Source of the DNA: an uncultured Eggerthellaceae bacterium
GTDB taxonomy: Bacteria > Actinomycetota > Coriobacteriia > Coriobacteriales > Eggerthellaceae
Direction of reading: 5' to 3'
NCBI GenBank assembly: GCA_946631805.1
Contig: CAMPAJ010000144.1
Coordinates: 1-5,115, forward strand
DNA: 5,115 nucleotides
Under the pieces are notes generated by a model. The model was not told the DNA's origin. It saw only the letters and a program-made list of their open reading frames with translations, and did not search any database. This document shows positions 1 through 5,115 of this stretch, one piece after another (positions within the stretch are counted from its first letter, which is position 1; each line of letters begins with the position of its first letter). The translations under genes were made by a program, and so were the position numbers.

Positions 1-782
1 GCCTTTCGAGCGTACCGGTCGCAGGCGACGAGTTCCGCGTCTTCGACGACGAGCGCGATGCCCGCAAGCTTGCGGAGGAGCGTGCGTTCCGCGAGCGCCT
101 CGCCGCCCAGGAGACCAAGTCCCACATGAACCTCGACGATCTGTTCAGCCGTATCGAAGAGGGCAAGCAAACTGACCTCAATCTCATCGTCAAGGCTGAC
201 GTGCAAGGTTCCATCGAGGCGCTGCGCGATGCGTTCGAGAAGATGGACCAGTCCGAGGTGCGCATCAATATCGTGCACTCCGCTGTCGGCGGCATCACCG
301 AGACCGACGTCACGCTGGCAAGCGCCTCTGATGCCATCATCATCGGCTTCAACGTTCGCCCGACCGGAAAATCCAAGCAGCAGGCCGAAAAGGAAAAGGT
401 CGACATTCGCCTGTACCGCGTCATTTACCAGGCCATCGAAGAGATCAACGCCGCACGCGTCGGTCTGCTCTCGCCCGATATCGTCGAAGAGGACACGGGC
501 ATTGCCGAGGTGCGCGAGCTCTTCAAGGTCCCGAAGGTCGGCACGATTGCCGGTTGCTACATGATCGAAGGCGAAATGGGCCGCGACGATCATGTGCGCA
601 TCGTCCGCAACGGTACGGTTATCTACGACGGCGTTCTGGCCAGCATGCGTCGCTTCAAAGATGACGTGAAGTCGGTTCGCGCTGGCTACGAGTGCGGTTT
701 GGGCGTCGAAGGGTTCCAGGACCTCAAGGTCGGAGACACAATCGAGGGTTACGTCATCAAGGAAGTCGAGCGCACGGAGTAA
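1..782 (+). CDS. infB: Translation initiation factor IF-2, C-terminal part (5' end outside window)
   Basis: IF-2 is the GTPase that places initiator fMet-tRNA on the 30S subunit and promotes 50S joining. The frame is open from base 3 (bases 1-2 finish a split codon) to TAA at 780-782, giving 259 residues. The G domain is outside the window. Visible are the end of domain II (PVAGDEFRVFDDERDARKLAEER, about residues 5-27), domain III (starting near NLDDLFSRI and including VKADVQGSIEAL and GGITETDV), and the C-terminal fMet-tRNA-binding domain. The last is marked by GCYMIEGEMGR near base 552 and YECGLGVEGFQDLKVGD from about base 687. The Met codon at 126 is internal, because homology continues upstream of it without a break. 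The gene leads the rbfA-nrnA-truB cluster, a common bacterial arrangement. Codon use is strongly biased (no ATA, TTA or CTA seen), as expected for a highly expressed gene. Identification is secure; only the 5' truncation limits it. Confidence 0.97.
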   Translation, partial: LSSVPVAGDEFRVFDDERDARKLAEERAFRERLAAQETKSHMNLDDLFSRIEEGKQTDLNLIVKADVQGSIEALRDAFEKMDQSEVRINIVHSAVGGITETDVTLASASDAIIIGFNVRPTGKSKQQAEKEKVDIRLYRVIYQAIEEINAARVGLLSPDIVEEDTGIAEVRELFKVPKVGTIAGCYMIEGEMGRDDHVRIVRNGTVIYDGVLASMRRFKDDVKSVRAGYECGLGVEGFQDLKVGDTIEGYVIKEVERTE

Positions 783-824
783 CGCGCGAAACGCCTTGGC
801 GCTGCCCTTAGGAGAGATGACTAT

Positions 825-1235
825 ATGAAACAAAGCAATGCGAGCAGGCGTGTGAACGAGCAAGCTCGGCAGGTTATAGCCGAAACGCTCATGTTCGAAA
901 TTTCGGATCCGCGCCTGTCGCTGGTAACCATTACCGGGTGCGAGGTGAGTTTCGACCGGAGCGCTTGCAACGTGTACTATACCGCTTCACGCGATACGTA
1001 TGATGAGGTGCAGGAAGCATTTGGCAAGGCCAAAGGTCGCATTCGATCCATTCTTGCCAAGAAGCTGAGTTGGCGGACATCGCCCGAACTGCGTTTCTTC
1101 ATCGACGAGAGCGTCGATGAAGCCGAGCGTATTGCCAAGGCGCTTCAATTCGAGCGCGAACGCGTCGAGGCAGATAAACATGAAGAACGTGCATCCGAAG
1201 AAGATGCCGCAGATGGCCGGGACGTGGTCGAATGA
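825..1235 (+). CDS. rbfA: 30S ribosome-binding factor A
   Basis: RbfA binds the pre-30S subunit and acts in late 16S rRNA maturation, including 5'-end processing and cold adaptation in well-studied bacteria. The 136 residues match the usual family length (about 120-135). Family features are the N-terminal helix with RRVNEQARQVIAETL (8-22), ISDPRLSLVTITGCEVS (26-42), an A-K-G at 69-71 where the KH fold carries its characteristic AxG kink, and the closing SPELRFFIDESVDEAERIAKAL (86-107). Residues 108-136 form a highly charged, mostly acidic tail that is probably disordered. The ATG start is supported by TAGGAGAG at 809-816, 8 nt upstream. The gene lies 42 nt after infB with no convincing terminator between them, so co-transcription is likely. 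Its TGA overlaps the next gene's ATG (ATGA, 1232-1235), which suggests translational coupling. Confidence 0.96.
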   Translation: MKQSNASRRVNEQARQVIAETLMFEISDPRLSLVTITGCEVSFDRSACNVYYTASRDTYDEVQEAFGKAKGRIRSILAKKLSWRTSPELRFFIDESVDEAERIAKALQFERERVEADKHEERASEEDAADGRDVVE

Positions 1236-2233
1236 CGGTAACGCCGCAGACCAACGCGACGCTCCAAGACATAGCGAACGTGCTCGCCGCACAGGACGAT
1301 TTTGTCTTGTGCGGCCACGTGAGCCCTGATGGCGATTGCATCGGAAGCCAACTTGCGCTTTGGCATACGCTCAATCGACTTGGCAAGAATGCCGTATGCG
1401 TTCTTGCAAAAGACGAGCCCATACCTGCCTCGCTTGCCTTTTTACCTGGTTCGAATGCGCTCATACCTGCAGAGGCATTCGATGGGGATGCGCACACGTT
1501 CGTCGGGCTCGACGTGCCATCTCGCGAGAGGACGGGGGAGGCGGCAGCAAGCATTCTCGATTCGTGCGATTGTTCCTTGACGATCGACCACCATGCTACG
1601 CCGATTCCCATGTGCACGCACGTATACGTCGATCCCGACAGTGCCTCTACGAGCATAATCGTCTGGGAGCTCATTAAGCTTCTTGTAGACGAACCCCCGA
1701 TCGAGAGCGTCCTGTGCGCCTACGCGGGGCTCGTCACCGATACGGGTGGCTTCCGGTACCAGAATAGCGATGCGAAGGCATTTGCCGCAGCAGCAGAGCT
1801 GGTGGGAAAAGGCGCCGATCCTTCGCTCGTAGCGAAGCACGTATTCCAAAGCCGCACGATTGCTTCGATAAAGCTCGAGGCTATCGTAATAGACCGTATG
1901 GTTCTAAACGCCGAAGGCTCGTACGCGCTGAGCTGGACAACCGAAGAAGACATGGCGATGCTCAATGCCAAGAAAAGCGATGCGGAACCGCTCATCGACG
2001 CATTGCGTTCTATCGACGGTATTAGAGTGGCTTGCATTTTACGGCAACAGGATGACGTCACGCGCATCAGCCTGCGCGCGAAGGACGATACCAACGTCAT
2101 GGAACTCGCACGCGAGCTCGGGGGCGGCGGGCATCGTGCTGCGGCAGGCGCCACTCTCGAGCTTCCCATAGGGGAGGCGGTCGATTTCATGAAATCTAAG
2201 CTCGACGAGCTCGTGTCCTTTGCGGAGGAATAG
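1232..2233 (+). CDS. nrnA: DHH/DHHA1 phosphoesterase, NrnA-like (nano-RNase / pAp phosphatase)
   Basis: NrnA-type enzymes degrade short RNA oligonucleotides to mononucleotides and, in several bacteria, dephosphorylate 3'-phosphoadenosine 5'-phosphate. They are cytoplasmic and normally use Mn2+. The 333-residue protein shows the expected order of DHH metal-ligand motifs: GHVSPDGD (H29, D33, D35), GLDVPSRE (D94), the DHH triad (D119-H121) and GLVTDTGGF (D170). After a linker at roughly 185-215, the DHHA1 substrate-binding domain ends in GGGGHRAAAG (297-306). All key residues are present, so an active enzyme is expected. The ATG overlaps the rbfA stop and has no strong Shine-Dalgarno of its own, consistent with coupled re-initiation; the N-terminus before motif I has normal length. 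Placement between rbfA and truB is common for this family. Substrate preference (nano-RNA, pAp or c-di-AMP breakdown products such as pApA) cannot be read from sequence alone. Unlike infB and hppA, it uses ATA at least seven times, plus TTA and CTA. Confidence 0.92.
   Translation: MTVTPQTNATLQDIANVLAAQDDFVLCGHVSPDGDCIGSQLALWHTLNRLGKNAVCVLAKDEPIPASLAFLPGSNALIPAEAFDGDAHTFVGLDVPSRERTGEAAASILDSCDCSLTIDHHATPIPMCTHVYVDPDSASTSIIVWELIKLLVDEPPIESVLCAYAGLVTDTGGFRYQNSDAKAFAAAAELVGKGADPSLVAKHVFQSRTIASIKLEAIVIDRMVLNAEGSYALSWTTEEDMAMLNAKKSDAEPLIDALRSIDGIRVACILRQQDDVTRISLRAKDDTNVMELARELGGGGHRAAAGATLELPIGEAVDFMKSKLDELVSFAEE
2224..2230 (+). promoter_or_regulatory. Shine-Dalgarno of truB inside the end of nrnA
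   Basis: GGAGGAA sits within the last codons of nrnA (encoding the terminal A-E-E), 5 nt upstream of the truB ATG counting from GGAGG. The nrnA TAG (2231-2233) directly abuts the ATG. A strong site in this position supports the start at 2234 and implies that ribosomes finishing nrnA can start truB at once. Confidence 0.8.
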
Positions 2234-3235
2234 ATGAAACGCGGCCAATCCGGCCTCTCGCTTCTGCTGGCCATAAACAAGCCCATGGGGATGTCCTCGC
2301 ACGATGTCGTCAATGCGTGCAGGCGCATATTCGAAGAGCGTCGCGTCGGCCATACGGGTACGCTTGATCCGCTTGCCACAGGCCTGCTTCCAATTTGCAT
2401 TGGGCCCGCCACGCGTTTAGACAAGTATCTAACAGGTCACGACAAACGGTACGCGGTCAATATCGGGTTCGGGTACGAGACGACGACCGACGATGCGGAA
2501 GGGGAGCCCACGGTACGAGGCGATATCGCCGCCCATCTCGAAGACGAGTCATATGCGAGCTCGTTTTTGCAAAGTCTCGTCGGCCGTCATGAGCAGTTGC
2601 CGCCCCAGTACAGCGCAGTCAAGGTAAACGGCGTGAAGGCGTACGAGGCTGCTCGCAGCGGAAAGAACGTCGAACTGGAGTTTCGCAGCATAGAGATCAA
2701 AGATGCCCGTTTTATGGGAATGCATCGCGATGAGCAAGCGGGGCTTTTGTGCTGGTCGGCCGAATTCGAGGTTTCGAAAGGCACGTACATCCGCTCGCTT
2801 GCTCGTGACATAGGCCGAATCGTTGGCACGCCTGCGCATGTGCGGTCCCTCGAGCGCATATCATCGGGCTCGCTCGATCTTGAAGAAGCGGTGAGCCTCG
2901 ATACGCTTGCGAGCTTAAAGGAACAGGCCGCTATCGATCCCGTTGCGGCGCTCGGGTATCGTTTCGCGTTTGGCGATAACGTTGAAAGGTTCGTGGAATC
3001 TGGAGTCGCACTCTATGAAAACCAAGTCGAGCTCTACGAACCTGCCATCAGCCGTTCATCCCGCGTTCGCTGCGCTTGCATGAGCTCGACCATCAAGAGC
3101 GCTGCGGAGCCTCGCGATGGAGAAATCGTCTCCATTATCGTGGCGAATAGGCTCAAGGCCCTCTACGCATTCGATGCGAAATCTGAAAAATGGAAGCCCG
3201 AATGCGTGTTTTCGACGGGCGTGTTTAGAGGTTAG
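2234..3235 (+). CDS. truB: tRNA pseudouridine(55) synthase
   Basis: TruB isomerises U55 in the T-loop of elongator tRNAs to pseudouridine and also acts as a tRNA-folding chaperone; it is cytoplasmic. The 333-residue protein starts with the family hallmark LLLAINKPMGMSSHDVV (10-26), followed by VGHTGTLDPLATGLLP (38-53), whose D45 is the catalytic aspartate. Further conserved blocks are QLPPQYSAVKVNGVKAYEAAR (121-141) and SKGTYIRSLARDIG (181-194). The C-terminal part (about 245-333), ending LKALYAFDAKSEKWKPECVF, looks like the PUA-type RNA-binding domain found at the end of TruB proteins. Length is slightly above the E. coli enzyme (314). The ATG follows the nrnA TAG with zero spacing and is backed by GGAGGAA. 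In many bacteria ribF and/or rpsO come next; here neither does, and the cluster ends at truB. ATA (at least five), TTA, CTA and TCA codons occur, unlike in hppA. No hairpin plus U-run is visible after the stop. Confidence 0.96.
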   Translation: MKRGQSGLSLLLAINKPMGMSSHDVVNACRRIFEERRVGHTGTLDPLATGLLPICIGPATRLDKYLTGHDKRYAVNIGFGYETTTDDAEGEPTVRGDIAAHLEDESYASSFLQSLVGRHEQLPPQYSAVKVNGVKAYEAARSGKNVELEFRSIEIKDARFMGMHRDEQAGLLCWSAEFEVSKGTYIRSLARDIGRIVGTPAHVRSLERISSGSLDLEEAVSLDTLASLKEQAAIDPVAALGYRFAFGDNVERFVESGVALYENQVELYEPAISRSSRVRCACMSSTIKSAAEPRDGEIVSIIVANRLKALYAFDAKSEKWKPECVFSTGVFRG

Positions 3236-3311
3236 TTCGTCTCTGCAAATCCCTTACTGTCATGAACTGGTAATTTTAGGCACCATTCGCACAAAAAATA
3301 TATCTTCTACC

Positions 3312-3339
3312 TTCAAATATGCGCGTTCTCCCCTAAAAT
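3312..3339 (+). promoter_or_regulatory. Candidate sigma-70-type promoter for hppA
   Basis: TTCAAA at 3312-3317 (4 of 6 matches to TTGACA) and TAAAAT at 3334-3339 (5 of 6 to TATAAT) are 16 nt apart, in the AT-richer gap between truB and hppA. Predicted transcription would start near 3346, giving a leader of about 73 nt. A weaker -10-like TATATC lies at 3299-3304 without a good -35. Bases 3236-3300 otherwise show nothing I can name. The assignment rests on consensus matching alone; the separate codon bias and the 183-nt gap support hppA having its own promoter. Confidence 0.42.
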
Positions 3340-3346
3340 AGGAAAG

Positions 3347-3387
3347 CTTTTGTTTTTGTGCCTTCATGCCCGGCACAAAAACAAAAG
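3347..3387 (+). repeat. Perfect 16-bp inverted repeat (hairpin) in the hppA leader
   Basis: The arm at 3347-3362 (CTTTTGTTTTTGTGCC) is the exact reverse complement of 3372-3387, separated by a 9-nt loop (3363-3371). The apical end is GC-rich and the base of the stem is A/T-rich. The T-rich arm comes first and the A-rich arm second, and no U-run follows on either strand, so this is not a standard intrinsic terminator in either direction. It ends 18 nt before the hppA Shine-Dalgarno and begins about where the candidate promoter would start transcription. It could be a 5' mRNA-stabilising hairpin, a protein-binding palindrome, or an element reducing read-through from truB. Loop bases 3365-3370 (CATGCC) are also complementary to 3389-3394 (GGCATG), allowing an alternative pairing. 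Confidence 0.85.
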
Positions 3388-3405
3388 AGGCATGTTCCCA
3401 ACCAT

Positions 3406-3414
3406 AAGGAGGAG
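3406..3414 (+). promoter_or_regulatory. Strong Shine-Dalgarno deciding the GTG start of hppA
   Basis: AAGGAGGAG is a near-perfect anti-16S match, with AGGAGG ending 6 nt before GTG at 3419-3421. An in-frame TAA at 3404-3406 rules out any start further upstream. The next candidate, ATG at codon 8 (3440), has no comparable site and would cut into the first membrane helix. The site lies outside the 16-bp hairpin, so the hairpin does not directly mask it. Confidence 0.85.
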
Positions 3415-3418
3415 TCAG

Positions 3419-5115
3419 GTGACTACAGCAGTAGCATGGATGGCCCCCATTTGCGCAGCAATCGGTATCTGCGTTGCGGGTTATCTGGGCAGCTGGGTCC
3501 TGAAGCAGGATCCCGGCCCCGACAAGATGAACAGCATTTCCATTAAGATTCAGCAAGGCGCGCAGGCGTTCCTTATGGCAGAGTACAAGATGCTCGCCAT
3601 CTTCGTCATCGTCGTCGCAATCATCATGGCCGTCGCCCTCAGCATTTGGACGGCTGTGGCCTTCATTACGGGCGCGATTCTCTCGGCAGCGGCTGGTTAC
3701 GTGGGCATGTACGTCGCTACCCGTGCTAATACGCGCACGACCCATGCAGCAGAAGAGAGCGTGGCGAAGGCCCTCAACGTCAGCTTCAAGTCGGGCCTTA
3801 CCATGGGCCTGTGCGTTGCGAGCTTCGCGCTCATGGGCTTGTCCCTCTGGCTCATCCTGCTCGTGTTCGGCGTCGACACGACGCAGCTCATGCATGAGCA
3901 CGTCGGCATGGTCGAGGGCTTCGCGACCGGCGCTTCCGCCGTTGCGCTCTTTGCCCGTGTCGGTGGCGGTATCTACACCAAGGCCGCTGACGTAGGCGCC
4001 GACCTCGTCGGCAAGGTCGAGGCCGGCATTCCCGAGGACGACCCCCGCAACCCCGCCACCATTGCCGACAACGTAGGCGACAACGTCGGCGACGTGGCAG
4101 GCATGGGTTCGGACCTCTTCGAGTCCTACACGGGCTCCATTCTGGCCCCCACGATTCTTGCTGCGACGTTTGCCGAGCTCGGCTACTTCGGTGCTTTCGG
4201 CAGCCTCGATATGACGTGGGCCGTCGTGACCCCGGTCATCATCGCGGCATGCGGTATCATCACTTCCATCATTGGCCTGTTCGCCGTTCGCGCCAAGGAA
4301 GGCGCCGAGCTGCACAAGGCGCTCAACCGCGGCACGTACCTGGCTGCCATCATCGAGATCTGCGCAATCTTCGTGATCTTCTTCCTCTGGAACGGCCAGT
4401 CCGAAATCGGCCAGCCGATCTTCCTGTTTGGCTCTGTCGTGTGCGGCCTGGTTGCAGGTTTGCTCATCGGCAAGACGACCGAGTACTTCTGCTCCGATCA
4501 GTACAACCCGGTTCACAAGATCGCCGAAGCTTCCGAGACCGGTGCTGCGACGAACATCATCGAGGGCCTGTCCACCGGCATGCTCTCGACGATCATCCCG
4601 ATCCTGCTCGTCGCATTCGCCATCATCGGTGCTTACACGTTCGGAAACATGGCGTTCAGCACGCCTGAGGGCGGTACCATCCAGGCCGGCCTGTTCGGCG
4701 TTGCGCTCGCCGCAACCGGCATGCTTTCCAACACGGCCATCACCATCGGCGTTGACGCTTACGGTCCTGTAGCCGACAACGCGGGCGGCATTGCCGAGAT
4801 GTCCGGTCTTCCCGAGGAGATCCGCGATCGTACCGACTCTCTCGACGCCGTGGGCAACACCACCGCCGCTATCGCCAAGGGCTTTGCAATCGCCTCCGCC
4901 GGCCTGGCAGCCATTTCGTTGTTCGTGTCGTATCAGGCTACGATGCATCACGCATTCCCCAATTTCAGCCTGACCCTGACCGACCCGATGATCATCGCTG
5001 GCATTTTCATCGGCGCGATGATCCCGTTCATGTTCGCCGCCTTGACCATGGGCGCCGTTTCGCAGGCCGCTCATGCGATGGTCGAGGAAGTTCGTCGTCA
5101 GTTCCGCGAGATTCC
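3419..5115 (+). CDS. hppA: Membrane-integral cation-pumping pyrophosphatase, K+-dependent type, 3' end outside window
   Basis: This enzyme hydrolyses cytoplasmic pyrophosphate and pumps H+ and/or Na+ across the membrane. From the GTG start, 565 residues are visible; family members have about 650-800 residues and 16 membrane helices, so roughly the last 100-plus residues and about three helices are missing. Many hydrophobic segments are evident, for example around 7-27, 57-77, 79-100, 126-150, 268-290, 386-405 and 522-546. The pyrophosphate/Mg2+ signature is intact: DVGADLVGKVE (191-201), EDDPRNPATIADNVGDNVGD (206-225), then DAYGPVADNAGGIAEM (446-461). In GNTTAAIAKG (479-488), Ala483 stands where K+-independent enzymes have Lys, indicating K+ dependence. 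Glu235 in SDLFESY is three residues after Asp232, the position seen in Na+-pumping members. It probably has its own promoter rather than belonging to the truB operon. Codon use is strongly biased, suggesting high expression. Family assignment is secure; the pumped ion is inferred. Confidence 0.96.
   Translation, partial: MTTAVAWMAPICAAIGICVAGYLGSWVLKQDPGPDKMNSISIKIQQGAQAFLMAEYKMLAIFVIVVAIIMAVALSIWTAVAFITGAILSAAAGYVGMYVATRANTRTTHAAEESVAKALNVSFKSGLTMGLCVASFALMGLSLWLILLVFGVDTTQLMHEHVGMVEGFATGASAVALFARVGGGIYTKAADVGADLVGKVEAGIPEDDPRNPATIADNVGDNVGDVAGMGSDLFESYTGSILAPTILAATFAELGYFGAFGSLDMTWAVVTPVIIAACGIITSIIGLFAVRAKEGAELHKALNRGTYLAAIIEICAIFVIFFLWNGQSEIGQPIFLFGSVVCGLVAGLLIGKTTEYFCSDQYNPVHKIAEASETGAATNIIEGLSTGMLSTIIPILLVAFAIIGAYTFGNMAFSTPEGGTIQAGLFGVALAATGMLSNTAITIGVDAYGPVADNAGGIAEMSGLPEEIRDRTDSLDAVGNTTAAIAKGFAIASAGLAAISLFVSYQATMHHAFPNFSLTLTDPMIIAGIFIGAMIPFMFAALTMGAVSQAAHAMVEEVRRQFREI

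Noticed and set aside
126..782. Independent 218-residue protein starting at the ATG at 126
   Set aside because: The frame continues upstream with typical IF-2 sequence to the window edge. AGGAGA at 109-114 is 11 nt away and coincides with coding sequence, so a separate internal start is not needed.
783..824. Terminator or promoter between infB and rbfA
   Set aside because: Only a CGCC-TT-GGCG element with a 2-nt loop is visible, which is too tight for a stable hairpin and lacks a U-run; no -35/-10 pair fits in the 42 nt.
1099..2424. Antisense open frames opposite rbfA, nrnA and truB (1099-1674 and 1720-2424 on the - strand)
   Set aside because: They lie fully or largely opposite well-supported genes, show no recognisable motifs, and have biased, low-complexity composition. 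They are shadow frames.
3273..3339. 8-bp inverted repeat ATTTTAGG (3273-3280) / CCTAAAAT (3332-3339) flanking the promoter region, as an operator
   Set aside because: An 8-nt match 51 nt apart in AT-rich DNA is reasonably likely by chance, and half of it overlaps the candidate -10.
3347..3387. Rho-independent terminator for truB
   Set aside because: The hairpin is strong, but the T-rich arm is 5' and the A-rich arm 3', and no U-run follows on either strand. It is therefore recorded as an inverted repeat in the hppA leader.
3260..5074. A 604-codon open frame on the - strand opposite hppA
   Set aside because: It is codon-aligned with hppA, so it is interrupted only where hppA uses TTA, CTA or TCA, which it does not. 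The predicted protein is a charged, Gly/His/Asp-rich sequence with no family features, as expected from the antisense of hydrophobic codons. It is a by-product of codon bias.

Overview
The window is a moderately GC-rich, tightly packed bacterial chromosome segment with every supported gene on the + strand. It holds the end of a conserved translation/RNA-maturation operon, followed by a separately controlled ion-pump gene. Protein similarity recalled from memory and the gene content (infB-rbfA-DHH phosphoesterase-truB plus a membrane pyrophosphatase) suggest an anaerobic actinobacterial lineage, most likely Coriobacteriia (Eggerthella/Slackia-like). No 16S or other decisive marker is present, so this is an inference.

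Positions 1-782 encode the C-terminal part of translation initiation factor IF-2 (infB), cut by the left edge. After 42 nt comes rbfA (825-1235), the 30S maturation factor. It overlaps by 4 nt (ATGA) with an NrnA-type DHH/DHHA1 phosphoesterase (1232-2233). That gene abuts truB (2234-3235), the tRNA U55 pseudouridine synthase, with no bases between stop and start. Together they form one operon covering translation initiation, ribosome assembly, short-RNA/pAp turnover and tRNA modification.

Positions 3236-3418 are the only sizeable non-coding stretch (183 nt, visibly AT-richer). It contains a candidate promoter and a perfect 16-bp inverted repeat that begins almost exactly where transcription would start. 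The strong Shine-Dalgarno follows, then the GTG start of hppA. hppA (3419 to the right edge, truncated) encodes a membrane-integral, ion-pumping pyrophosphatase. Its visible residues indicate the K+-dependent class and a glutamate placement typical of Na+-transporting members. The enzyme would use pyrophosphate released by biosynthesis (tRNA charging, nucleic acid synthesis) to energise the membrane.

Codon choice separates the genes. infB and hppA lack ATA, TTA, CTA and TCA codons in my reading, whereas nrnA and truB use them repeatedly, which suggests stronger translational selection on infB and hppA. I see no mobile element, RNA gene, CRISPR or clearly novel multi-gene system. The most interesting structure is the hppA leader hairpin.
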